Origin: an uncultured Candidatus Melainabacteria bacterium
GTDB lineage: Bacteria > Cyanobacteriota > Vampirovibrionia > Gastranaerophilales > Gastranaerophilaceae
DNA: 11,887 nt
Direction of reading: 5' to 3'
Assembly: GCA_934754855.1 (NCBI GenBank)
Contig: CAKVJR010000041.1
Coordinates: forward strand, 1 to 11,887
The notes under the pieces are model-generated. The model saw only the letters and a list, made by a program, of their open reading frames with translations. It was not told where the DNA came from and ran no database searches. Position 1 is the stretch's first letter. Each line of letters starts with the position of its first letter. Positions 1 to 7,144 of the stretch are shown piece by piece. Both the position numbers and the translations under genes were made by a program.

Positions 1-451
1 TGTCGCCCTCATCAAGTTTTAAATTATAAATGTGCATGTGGCGATTTGGAAAGGCTTTTGAGGTAATTACCGTAAATTCTGGCTCCATAACCTCGCCGTT
101 ATGAATCCATAAAAATTGAGGATTTCCCTCTTCAACAATCTTTACATGCCCGTCATCATCGCAATCCATTGCGGAGAATGTCGAGTAACTTATTTTTCTC
201 ACCTGACAGACGGGAAGAGAGTTCAGCACGATTTCGCATGCCTTTTCGATATTAGTTTCCGCCTCAATAAATTTCAGCAACATAGTAGCGGTCATCGACG
301 CCAATATGTTTGCCTTAACGCCGCTTCCGAGTCCATCCGACAAAACGGCAATCAATCTTCCGGAATCGGTGTATCTTTTGGACGTAAAGTAGTCACCGAA
401 TGCGTTTTGATTATATTTTTTTTCCTGATAACAATCAATATCGATAAACAT
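1..451 (-). CDS. SpoIIE/PP2C-type serine phosphatase (3' part cut by window edge)
   Basis: The first 150 codons are visible, starting at ATG 451-449 and running off the left edge without a stop. The protein is soluble, with no signal peptide. Residues 34-44 include SDGLGSG, the metal-binding Asp-Gly motif of SpoIIE/RsbU-type PP2C phosphatases. STF (about 90-92) and EGNPQ (about 108-112) are further pieces of that fold. The family dephosphorylates anti-sigma-factor antagonists or similar phosphoproteins using Mn/Mg. The start codon overlaps the stop of the hydrogenase gene by one base (TAATG), with GGAG about 9 nt upstream, so translation is probably coupled. SpoIIE phosphatases are recurrent neighbours of HydS-type [FeFe] hydrogenases and are thought to be the output of the sensor. 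The protein substrate cannot be told from this window. The C-terminus is not seen, so an extra domain there is possible. Confidence 0.85.
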   Translation of the reverse strand, partial: MFIDIDCYQEKKYNQNAFGDYFTSKRYTDSGRLIAVLSDGLGSGVKANILASMTATMLLKFIEAETNIEKACEIVLNSLPVCQVRKISYSTFSAMDCDDDGHVKIVEEGNPQFLWIHNGEVMEPEFTVITSKAFPNRHMHIYNLKLDEGD

Positions 452-2169
452 TATTTATCTCCATTGTCCGCCGAATAATCTTCTGCAATCGAACTTAACA
501 GTTTTTCGGTTTCGACCATGTGTTCGCCCAAAAGGCATGCAATTTCCTGAACTGTTGCAATATTTTTCGTAATAACTTCTCTTGCCTTTATCGCAATTTT
601 TTCTCTGTCGGTTTCATTCGCCGTAACATCAGTAATTACCGCACCGACAACCTCATTTTCCTCAATAACAAACGCATTGATGTCGTACAATTTATGTTTA
701 TCGGGATAATGTTCTTTGTGAATATCCACGCCTGTTTTAAGCATTTTTTTGAAAATATCGGAGAAAGGAACAATTCTGTCAATTGCTGCACCTTTCAAGC
801 CCTCTTCTCTATCCGCAAAAATATCATACATATCTTCGCAGAACATGTGCATAAACATGTCGTTTGACTCGATAATGTTCATTTCCTTATCGACCATAAC
901 AATCGCTGCGGGCATGCATCTTAGCATTGCCGCTGATTTTTTCATCGCCGATTTTCTCATATAAGAAACGCACATTGACGGTTCAGCATCACCTGAAAGC
1001 AATGCACAAGCCAAATCCCGACAGGTTCCGTATCCGCAGCCGCCGCAATTTAACTCATCTTCTTCCCTTGTTTTGCCTATTCTCTTCATCGCCTCAGTAA
1101 TTTCATCAGGAGAATAACTGTGTTTTTCAACAGGAATAGGCTCAAAGTCTTCTTCCACAACAGTTGTTGCTTTTTGAGGAATTTCATCTCTGAATTTCAC
1201 TTTCGACAAAATCTCGGAATTGATTGTAATTCCTGATTTCTTTGCCGCTTTGCAAGGCCCGTTTACACAACCTGTATCGCAAGAAAGTGCTTCCAAAAAT
1301 ATTTTCTTGTTAATTTTTTCTTTCTTTAATCCCGCAAGTGCGTTATCAAAAGGTTTTATACCGCTTACGCTGATTAAGACAGTATCGCTGTCAATGCCCG
1401 TCAACTTAATCGTTTCGTTCATTCCGCCCTCAATCGGGTACAATGCACCCTCTCTAGATTCTTCGGGAATAAACTTGTCTTCTTTTGTGACAATAATCTC
1501 ATCGGGCTGAACATACTCTTCTTTAATCCAATAATTTAATTCCGCAAACGTTAATGATGCGTCAATCAAATCCTGATGTTTGTCGGATTCGTTTTTCTTG
1601 CCGATACAAGGTCCGATGAAAACAATTGCAATATTTTCGCCATATTTTTCTTTCAAAAATTTAGCATGGGTCAAAGCAGGAGATGCAAACGGTGTGATAT
1701 TTTTCGCAAATTCGGGCTTATATTTTCTGATATAATCCACAATTACGGGGCAAGCACTTGAAATATAAAGTCCGTTGCCGTGTTCTTTCATATACTCTGC
1801 CGTTTTAATGGAAACTTCCTGAGCACCCAATGCCGTTTCACTGACCGCCGTAAATCCTAATTTTTTCAAAACGGCAATCAATCTTGCAGGCTCAAAATCG
1901 TATAGACCCGCCCAACTCGGTGCAAGCGATACATAAACCTGTTTTTGAGCCAAAAGTAAAGTTTTGACTTTTTCAATATCATTTCTTACCCGTTTTGCAT
2001 TGGCAGGACATACCGTAACGCAATGACCACAAGCAATACAACGGTCACTGATAACCGACGCATTGCCGTTTTTAATTTTGATTGCTTTTACGGGACATTC
2101 TCGAACACACTTGTAACAATCGTGACATTCGTTTTTCAACGTGTAAACCGGATAAAGAAAATTACTCAT
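451..2169 (-). CDS. HydS-type (group C/D, putative sensory) [FeFe] hydrogenase with PAS domain
   Basis: The protein has 572 residues. Domains in order: a 2x[4Fe-4S] ferredoxin domain (C15, C18, C21, C25; C44, C47, C50, C54); the H-cluster domain; a four-Cys Fe-S domain (C375, C378, C383, C400); and a PAS domain (about 410-515). The H-cluster loops are SSACP (C140), GPCIGKK (C188) and LSCDTGC (C297, C301). The first Cys of L1, the proton-transfer Cys of group A enzymes, is Ala139. The L2 Met position is Gly186 and the L3 Met position is Leu295. Such changes are typical of sensory group C/D enzymes, which turn over slowly. With the PAS domain and the flanking phosphatase gene, the likely role is sensing H2 or redox state rather than bulk H2 production. 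It overlaps the upstream ferredoxin gene by 8 nt and the downstream phosphatase by 1 nt. AAGG lies about 9 nt before the ATG. The exact signal sensed is an inference. Confidence 0.9.
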   Translation of the reverse strand: MSNFLYPVYTLKNECHDCYKCVRECPVKAIKIKNGNASVISDRCIACGHCVTVCPANAKRVRNDIEKVKTLLLAQKQVYVSLAPSWAGLYDFEPARLIAVLKKLGFTAVSETALGAQEVSIKTAEYMKEHGNGLYISSACPVIVDYIRKYKPEFAKNITPFASPALTHAKFLKEKYGENIAIVFIGPCIGKKNESDKHQDLIDASLTFAELNYWIKEEYVQPDEIIVTKEDKFIPEESREGALYPIEGGMNETIKLTGIDSDTVLISVSGIKPFDNALAGLKKEKINKKIFLEALSCDTGCVNGPCKAAKKSGITINSEILSKVKFRDEIPQKATTVVEEDFEPIPVEKHSYSPDEITEAMKRIGKTREEDELNCGGCGYGTCRDLACALLSGDAEPSMCVSYMRKSAMKKSAAMLRCMPAAIVMVDKEMNIIESNDMFMHMFCEDMYDIFADREEGLKGAAIDRIVPFSDIFKKMLKTGVDIHKEHYPDKHKLYDINAFVIEENEVVGAVITDVTANETDREKIAIKAREVITKNIATVQEIACLLGEHMVETEKLLSSIAEDYSADNGDK

Positions 2170-2398
2170 TTTTCAAACCTTCTAAATATTCCATAACCTT
2201 ATTCAAGTCATTAGTACATTCGTCGTTTATGTAAAAATTCGGTCCTTTTTCGCATACGTTTTCACATCTTGCTCCATAAAGTTCCACCTTGGCATCTAAA
2301 TTGTTATTGCTAATGTATTTTTCTATAATCTCCGCATTCTTGTCATTTCCTCTGGCAAAGCAAGCACTTCCCATGCAGATTCTTATTTCCTTTGTCAT
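2162..2398 (-). CDS. thioredoxin-like [2Fe-2S] ferredoxin (NuoE C-terminal/HydC type)
   Basis: This small protein has 78 residues. Cysteines C8 and C13 (CMGSAC) and C45 and C49 (CENVC) form the C-x4-C...C-x3-C pattern of thioredoxin-fold [2Fe-2S] ferredoxins, the fold found at the C-terminus of NuoE and in HydC. The family carries one electron and often partners [FeFe] hydrogenases. I chose ATG 2398 because GAGGT lies 7 nt before it. An in-frame ATG at 2437 would add 13 residues, but it lies upstream of the -10 box, inside the promoter. The stop overlaps the hydrogenase start by 8 nt, so the two are co-translated and probably interact. It is the first gene of the hydrogenase unit seen here. 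C61 is an additional cysteine of unclear role. Confidence 0.9.
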   Translation of the reverse strand: MTKEIRICMGSACFARGNDKNAEIIEKYISNNNLDAKVELYGARCENVCEKGPNFYINDECTNDLNKVMEYLEGLKNE

Positions 2399-2425
2399 TT
2401 CTACCTCATAAATTTTTTGATATAT

Positions 2426-2454
2426 ATTATATCTCAAAATTTCGTCTGTGTTTA
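2426..2454 (-). promoter_or_regulatory. promoter of the ferredoxin-hydrogenase-phosphatase unit
   Basis: On the minus strand a perfect -10 box TATAAT (2431-2426) lies 17 nt after TAAACA (2454-2449), a 4/6 match to the -35 consensus. The start would be near 2419, giving a leader of about 20 nt. An imperfect palindrome (2413-2439, 10 of 12 positions paired, centred on TAT) covers the -10 box and could be an operator, although the AT-rich context weakens that. The adhE terminator lies just upstream, so this unit is transcribed separately. Confidence 0.6.
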
Positions 2455-2471
2455 GTGTTTTATTAAAATAA

Positions 2472-2504
2472 AAGCGGGTTTCGTCTTAATGACGAAACCC
2501 GCTT
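2472..2504 (-). terminator. intrinsic terminator of adhE
   Basis: This is a perfect 14-bp stem (arms 2472-2485 and 2491-2504, AAGCGGGTTTCGTC type) with a 5-nt loop, starting 12 nt after the adhE stop codon. On the minus strand the stem ends in CTT and is followed by TTATTTTAAT, a T-rich tract. It separates adhE from the hydrogenase unit. Confidence 0.95.
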
Positions 2505-2516
2505 GAATACGATATC

Positions 2517-5150
2517 TTAGACTATACCATTGTAAGCATTGAGGAAGATTTCCTTGATTTCGCTCATCAACGGATAAGCGGGGTTTGCACCTGTACATTG
2601 GTCGTCGAATGCTCTTTCAACCAATATGTCAAGGTTTTCCATAAATTCTTTTTCATCAACGCCGAATTCTTTAATTGATTTCGGAAGATTGATATCCGTC
2701 ATCAATTTATCAATTGCATCGATAAGAAGTTTGACTTTTTCATCATCATTCTTGCCGCCCAAGTTCAATTCGTCCGCAATTTGACCGTATTTTTCTTTAG
2801 CACAGGGGTACTTATATTGCGGGAAGATTGCTTGTTTAGACGGTGTGTCTGATGAGTTGTATTTGATGATTTGTCTGATTAACAATGCGTTTGCAACACC
2901 GTGAGGAATGTTGTACATAGCACCTAATTTGTGAGCCATTGAGTGGCACAATCCTAAGAATGCGTTTGCAAATGCCATACCGGCGATTGTTGCTGCATAG
3001 TGCATTTTTTCTCTTGCTTTCGGGTTGTTTGCACCTTCGTGGTATGAAGCAGGTAAATACTTGAATACCAATTTTGTTGCTTCTAAAGCATTTGAGTTCG
3101 TGAAGTTTGTTGCCATACAAGATACATACGCTTCAACTGCGTGAACGAGTGCGTCGATACCTGATGCAGCAGTCAAACCTTTCGGCATACCGTCAACAAA
3201 ATTCGGGTCGATGATTGCCATATTCGGTGTCAATGCATAATCAGCGATTGCATACTTGTAGTGTGTCTTTTCATCTGTGATGATTGAGAACGGTGTAACT
3301 TCTGAACCTGTACCTGATGTAGTCGGGATACATACCATTGTTGCCTTCTTACCAAGATCAGGGATTTGGCAAATTCTTTTTCTGATATCCATAAATCTCA
3401 TTGAAATATCTGAGAAGTTTGTATCAGGTTGTTCATAAAGTAACCAGATAATCTTACCTGCGTCCATCGGTGAACCACCACCAAGTGAGATAATCAAATC
3501 AGGTTCGTAAGGTTTAACAATTGCCATTGCTTCTTTGATTGTTGCAATTGTCGGGTCAGGTTTAACATCGAAGAAGATTTGATAATCGATGTTCAATTCA
3601 TCTAACACGTTTGTAATGTTGTAAACCGCACCTGAGTTGAACAAGAATCTATCTGTTACGATAAATGCTCTCTTCTTGCCTTTGAGTTCTCTGAGTGCCA
3701 AATCAACCGCACCACGCTTGAAATATACTTTCGGCGGAACTTTGAACCATAACATATTTTCTCTCCTTTCGGCTACGGTTTTGTAATTTAACAAGTTTTC
3801 AACTCCAACGTTACCGCTGACTGCGTTACCGCCCCAAGAACCGCAACCTAATGTTAATGACGGTTCTAATTTGAAGTTGAATAAGTCACCGATACCGCCT
3901 TGTGATGACGGAGAGTTGATTAACAAACGACAAGTCGGGAGTTTCTTAGCAAAGTAGTCAACTCTTTCTTGTGTTCTTGTATCGGTATATAATGCGGCTG
4001 AGTGACCCGCACCGCCCAAAAGGACTAAATCATGTGCCATATCTACGGCGTGTTCGTAATCTTGTGCTCTGTACATTGCCAATACAGGTGACAATTTTTC
4101 GTGAGCAAACGGATCTTTTACGTCAACTTCTTTTCTTTCTGAAATCAAAACTTTTGCCTTAACAGGAACTTCAACGCCTGCGAGTTCTGCAATTTTGTGA
4201 GCAGGTTGACCTACGATTGCAGGGTTTACCGTTCCGGCAGGTGTCAAGATAATCTTAGCTACCTTTTCTGATTCCTTCTTGTTCAAGAAGTATGCACCAC
4301 GGTATTCAAATTCTTTTTTAACTTCATCATAAACACTGTCAACAATAGTAACAGATTGTTCTGATGCACAAATCATACCGTTATCAAATGTTTTTGACAT
4401 CAAAATGTATGATACTGCCATTTTGATTTCTGCTGTTTCATCAATGATTGCAGGAACGTTTCCGGGGCCTACACCTAATGCCGGTTTACCTGATGAATAT
4501 GCTGCCTTAACCATTGCCGGACCACCTGTTGCCAAAATGCAATCAATGTCGGGGTGGTGCAAAAGTGCGTTTGACAATTCCATTGACGGAGCATCAATCC
4601 AACCGATGATGTCTTTCGGTGCACCTGCTTCAACTGCTGCGTTCAAAACAACTCTTGCTGCTTCAATCGTGCATGCTTTTGCTCTCGGGTGCGGTGAGAA
4701 AATTATTGCGTTTCTTGTTTTCAATGCAATCAATGATTTGAAAATTGCAGTTGATGTCGGGTTTGTTGTAGGAATGATACCTGCCAAGATACCCAAAGGT
4801 TCTGCAACAATCTTTGTTCCGTTAACTTTATCTTCTTTAATAATACCGCATGTTTTTGCGTTTTTGTGTTTGTTGTAAATATATTCTGAAGCAAAGTGGT
4901 TTTTGATAACTTTATCTTCAACAATGCCCATTCCTGTATCTGCAACAGCCATCTTTGCAAGCGGGATACGAACTTTGTCAGCGGCAGTCGCTGCTGCTTT
5001 GAAGATTTTATCAACTTGCTCTTGAGAAAATTTTGCATATTCTCTTTGAGCAGCCTTTACTCTCTCAACTAATTCGTTGAATGATTCAATATTATCAACC
5101 AACTTAGTTTCTTTAGTTTCTTCTGCGGTGTTAGTGTTTTTCTTCGGCAT
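2517..5150 (-). CDS. adhE: bifunctional acetaldehyde-CoA/alcohol dehydrogenase AdhE
   Basis: The protein has 877 residues, close to E. coli AdhE (891). The N-terminal half is a CoA-acylating aldehyde dehydrogenase with catalytic Cys261 in the DNGMICASEQS motif. It converts acetyl-CoA to acetaldehyde with NADH. The C-terminal half is an iron-dependent alcohol dehydrogenase with the NAD-binding GGGSPMD (557-563) and iron ligands D666, H670, H736 and H750. These ligands have the same spacing as in E. coli. It reduces acetaldehyde to ethanol. AdhE normally assembles into spirosome filaments in the cytosol. The N-terminus carries about 15 extra polar residues compared with E. coli. The start is firm: AAAGGAGG lies 6 nt before ATG 5150. 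The gene is monocistronic, with its own promoter and a strong terminator. It is the main NADH-consuming route visible and lies next to the sensory hydrogenase unit. Confidence 0.97.
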   Translation of the reverse strand: MPKKNTNTAEETKETKLVDNIESFNELVERVKAAQREYAKFSQEQVDKIFKAAATAADKVRIPLAKMAVADTGMGIVEDKVIKNHFASEYIYNKHKNAKTCGIIKEDKVNGTKIVAEPLGILAGIIPTTNPTSTAIFKSLIALKTRNAIIFSPHPRAKACTIEAARVVLNAAVEAGAPKDIIGWIDAPSMELSNALLHHPDIDCILATGGPAMVKAAYSSGKPALGVGPGNVPAIIDETAEIKMAVSYILMSKTFDNGMICASEQSVTIVDSVYDEVKKEFEYRGAYFLNKKESEKVAKIILTPAGTVNPAIVGQPAHKIAELAGVEVPVKAKVLISERKEVDVKDPFAHEKLSPVLAMYRAQDYEHAVDMAHDLVLLGGAGHSAALYTDTRTQERVDYFAKKLPTCRLLINSPSSQGGIGDLFNFKLEPSLTLGCGSWGGNAVSGNVGVENLLNYKTVAERRENMLWFKVPPKVYFKRGAVDLALRELKGKKRAFIVTDRFLFNSGAVYNITNVLDELNIDYQIFFDVKPDPTIATIKEAMAIVKPYEPDLIISLGGGSPMDAGKIIWLLYEQPDTNFSDISMRFMDIRKRICQIPDLGKKATMVCIPTTSGTGSEVTPFSIITDEKTHYKYAIADYALTPNMAIIDPNFVDGMPKGLTAASGIDALVHAVEAYVSCMATNFTNSNALEATKLVFKYLPASYHEGANNPKAREKMHYAATIAGMAFANAFLGLCHSMAHKLGAMYNIPHGVANALLIRQIIKYNSSDTPSKQAIFPQYKYPCAKEKYGQIADELNLGGKNDDEKVKLLIDAIDKLMTDINLPKSIKEFGVDEKEFMENLDILVERAFDDQCTGANPAYPLMSEIKEIFLNAYNGIV

Positions 5151-5165
5151 AAGCCCTCCTTTAAA

Positions 5166-5181
5166 TCGTGATTAATTTCAC
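5166..5181. promoter_or_regulatory. CRP/FNR-like palindrome in adhE leader
   Basis: GTGA-N6-TCAC (5168-5181) matches the core spacing of CRP-family operators (TGTGA-N6-TCACA), although the outer bases do not match. It lies just downstream of the predicted adhE start, where a bound regulator would block transcription. The half TCGTGATTAAT (5166-5176) recurs at 5284-5294, and its ATCACGA core recurs inverted at 5264-5270. The regulator is unknown. Confidence 0.4.
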
Positions 5182-5189
5182 CAATCAAC

Positions 5190-5218
5190 AATATATTTCA
5201 ATGGCAATGTTTCGTCAA
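5190..5218 (-). promoter_or_regulatory. adhE promoter
   Basis: On the minus strand TTGACG (5218-5213), a 17-nt spacer and TATATT (5195-5190) match 5/6 and 5/6 of the sigma70-type consensus. The start would be near 5183, giving a leader of about 33 nt that ends in AAAGGAGG. Operator-like repeats lie both in the leader and upstream. Confidence 0.75.
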
Positions 5219-5262
5219 GTGTTGGTATTACACTCTTTAACAAATCTTCATATCGTTATTAA

Positions 5263-5291
5263 AATCACGAATTAACAGACTATTCGTGATT
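5263..5291. repeat. inverted repeat upstream of the adhE promoter
   Basis: AATCACGAA (5263-5271) and TTCGTGATT (5283-5291) form a perfect 9-bp inverted repeat with an 11-nt spacer. Arm centres are 20 bp apart, about two helical turns. It lies roughly 45-75 bp upstream of the adhE -35 box, and its arm shares CGTGATT with the palindrome in the leader. This arrangement suits a dimeric regulator binding several sites. Confidence 0.5.
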
Positions 5292-5300
5292 AATCTTTCA

Positions 5301-5320
5301 AATTGCCAAAACGGGCAATT
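5301..5320. repeat. inverted repeat AATTGCC-N6-GGCAATT
   Basis: This is a perfect 7-bp inverted repeat with a 6-nt centre, between the glycosyltransferase terminator and the adhE control region. Outer bases TCTT (5295-5298 region) and AAGA (5324-5327 region) also pair, making an interrupted longer stem. It may be a second operator or a weak back-up terminator. The T-tract behind it on the minus strand is short. Confidence 0.35.
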
Positions 5321-5336
5321 GACAAGATTTTTGGAC

Positions 5337-5360
5337 AAAAAAAAGGGGAACATGCCCCTT
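5337..5360 (-). terminator. intrinsic terminator of the glycosyltransferase gene
   Basis: The stem AAGGGG/CCCCTT (5343-5348 with 5355-5360) has a 6-nt loop. On the minus strand it runs into a stretch of eight T (5344-5337). It begins 18 nt after the stop codon of the glycosyltransferase. Confidence 0.93.
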
Positions 5361-5377
5361 AAAAAATACAAATAAAA

Positions 5378-7030
5378 TTATTTTTTCAACAATAAATATT
5401 TTCTACCCTCTTTTATGACGGTTGCTTTTGAGGGAAGTTCATCGAAATTTTTCTTTCTGATAATAATTATGTTATCGGGTTCTGAAATTACGTGAGCGAA
5501 GTCTTCTTCGGGAATATTAAACACTGCCTGTTTGCCCGAATAATAAAGCAGGCTGTATCTTTTGCCCGTTTTAAAAGTATTTATGTTTAAATTATTATCC
5601 TTTGCATATTGAGCAAATTCGACGAGGTCATTTTGTCCGAAACGATAATTCATCTCCAAGATTTTATCGTAAGCAAACCCGCTCAACGAAGCCATAAACA
5701 GGATATAAGACGCCAACAAAAGTTTTCGATTATCTTTTTTAATCGCAACAAGTCCGAGGACAGGAAATACGACAACCGTAAAAATTACGGGGAGAGCGAT
5801 TGTTTGAAAATCACCTTTAATCGGTTCAGGGAGAAAATTAATTGCCACAGCAAAGCCAATGCCTGCCACGACAAGAAGGTAATTAAAAATCTCAGAAGAA
5901 ATTTCTACACCTTTTTTATGGTCACAATTTTCTATATATTCAATCCAATATTTAGCGATAATCACCGCCAAATAAGGATAAATCGGAATGATATAAGTAA
6001 TTAATTTTGTTCCCGAAGAAGAGAAAAACAAGAGAGTCACAATTGCCCCAATCAAACATAACGAGAGGAATTTCGACTCTTCATTCATTTCTTCAAATTT
6101 TGGAATTGAAATATTTTTGAAACCTTTAAAGTTTTTAAGTTTTGAAAGTTTTTCGACAATCAAGGCTATAAACGAGTGAGCGAACGGAAGTGTACCCCAC
6201 AAAATGACGGGGATAAAATACAAAAGCGGACGTTCTCTGTGGATTACATCAGAGCCTAAAAACCTTGCAATATGGTGTTTTATGATATATTCATCAAAAA
6301 ACAGAGGATCATACATCGAAAGCATCAATTTATGCCAAGGAATAACAACGGCAAAGAACATCAGCAAGCCGACCAGAAAATATTGCGGTTTAAAATATTC
6401 TTTCAATTTTTTTGTATAAAGTCCTGCCACGAACATTATGCCGAAAGGAACGGCGATTGCGGGAATGCCCTTACCAAGCACACCAAGAGCCGAAAAGAGA
6501 TAAAATCCCCACCAATAAAATTTCTTTTGTTTTTCCTCAGCCGAAAACGTCATAAATCCGCACAACACGGAGATTGTAACCATTGCACCGAGCAAAATAT
6601 CCAAAATAGCCGTTTTTGACAAAATCAAAAATTCCGCCGAACATAACAAAACGAGGGCGGAAATTGTTGCCAATTTTGTATTTTTGGTAAATTTTTTCGT
6701 TGTAAAAAACAAGACCAACGCTGTTAAAATGCCTTCAACGCAACCGGGGACTCTTGCGGTAAACTCATTTACGGCATTAAAAATTGCAAAGGAAACATTT
6801 TCGAGCCAAAAATACAGAGGCGGTTTTTCAAAGAAATATTCCCCGTTCAAAAACAGTGTCATATAATCGCCTGTTTCCCGCATATAGCGTGACATATCGA
6901 CATATCTTGTTTCATCAACATCAAGTAATTTAAAATTTCCCAAATTATGGAAATATAAAAAATAAGTAACAATCGCCACACCGAGTACAAACAGGGCGTT
7001 TCGATGTTTTTCATAAAATTCTTTCAACAT
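5378..7030 (-). CDS. ArnT/PMT-type membrane glycosyltransferase
   Basis: The protein has 550 residues and is strongly hydrophobic, with many predicted membrane segments starting at residues 12-28. The first periplasmic loop carries DVDETRY (37-43) and FFEKPP (66-71), which are hallmarks of the ArnT/GT83 and related GT39/PMT_2 transferases. The acidic pair D39-E40 is the expected catalytic/metal site. LSKTAILD in the second loop region fits the same family. The C-terminal ~100 residues form a small soluble domain, as in ArnT. These enzymes move a sugar from a polyprenyl-phosphate donor to lipid A, glycan or protein on the outer face of the inner membrane. The acceptor here cannot be decided, so no symbol is given. 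AAGGA lies about 6 nt before the ATG. The gene is flanked by terminators on both sides and appears monocistronic. Confidence 0.85.
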   Translation of the reverse strand: MLKEFYEKHRNALFVLGVAIVTYFLYFHNLGNFKLLDVDETRYVDMSRYMRETGDYMTLFLNGEYFFEKPPLYFWLENVSFAIFNAVNEFTARVPGCVEGILTALVLFFTTKKFTKNTKLATISALVLLCSAEFLILSKTAILDILLGAMVTISVLCGFMTFSAEEKQKKFYWWGFYLFSALGVLGKGIPAIAVPFGIMFVAGLYTKKLKEYFKPQYFLVGLLMFFAVVIPWHKLMLSMYDPLFFDEYIIKHHIARFLGSDVIHRERPLLYFIPVILWGTLPFAHSFIALIVEKLSKLKNFKGFKNISIPKFEEMNEESKFLSLCLIGAIVTLLFFSSSGTKLITYIIPIYPYLAVIIAKYWIEYIENCDHKKGVEISSEIFNYLLVVAGIGFAVAINFLPEPIKGDFQTIALPVIFTVVVFPVLGLVAIKKDNRKLLLASYILFMASLSGFAYDKILEMNYRFGQNDLVEFAQYAKDNNLNINTFKTGKRYSLLYYSGKQAVFNIPEEDFAHVISEPDNIIIIRKKNFDELPSKATVIKEGRKYLLLKK

Positions 7031-7061
7031 ATCTGTCCTTTTTCAAAACTTCCAACTCAAT

Positions 7062-7088
7062 ACTATACTGACATAAACTCTATGTAAA
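7062..7088 (-). promoter_or_regulatory. possible promoter of the glycosyltransferase gene
   Basis: On the minus strand TATAGT (7067-7062) and TTTACA (7088-7083) resemble -10 and -35 boxes, but the 15-nt spacer is short. The region lies between the terminator of the serpin-like gene and the glycosyltransferase start, so a promoter is expected here. Confidence 0.35.
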
Positions 7089-7103
7089 GCAGCGATTTTG
7101 CAA

Positions 7104-7134
7104 ATAAAAAAGGTGACTTATTAAGCCACCTTTT
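7104..7134 (-). terminator. intrinsic terminator after the serpin-like lipoprotein gene
   Basis: Arms AAAAGGTG (7108-7115) and CACCTTTT (7127-7134) pair perfectly. The stem continues with a G-U pair and CTTA/TAAG toward a tight loop, and a T-rich tract follows on the minus strand. It starts 10 nt past the stop codon of the lipoprotein gene. Confidence 0.9.
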
Positions 7135-7144
7135 CGTTGTCAAA

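Noticed and set aside
116..478. 120-codon plus-strand open frame
   Set aside because: It lies antisense to the SpoIIE-type phosphatase, whose motifs are clear on the minus strand. It has no recognisable domain or good ribosome binding site.
2399..2437. Upstream start for the small ferredoxin
   Set aside because: The codons span the predicted -10 box and start site. ATG 2398 follows GAGGT at the right distance and fits the family length.
4405..4878. 157-codon plus-strand open frame
   Set aside because: It is antisense to the catalytic region of adhE, and its composition reflects the complement of a conserved coding region.
5237..5275. Rex operator upstream of adhE
   Set aside because: Single TTAACA-like halves are present, but no correctly spaced TTGT...ACAA palindrome is found.
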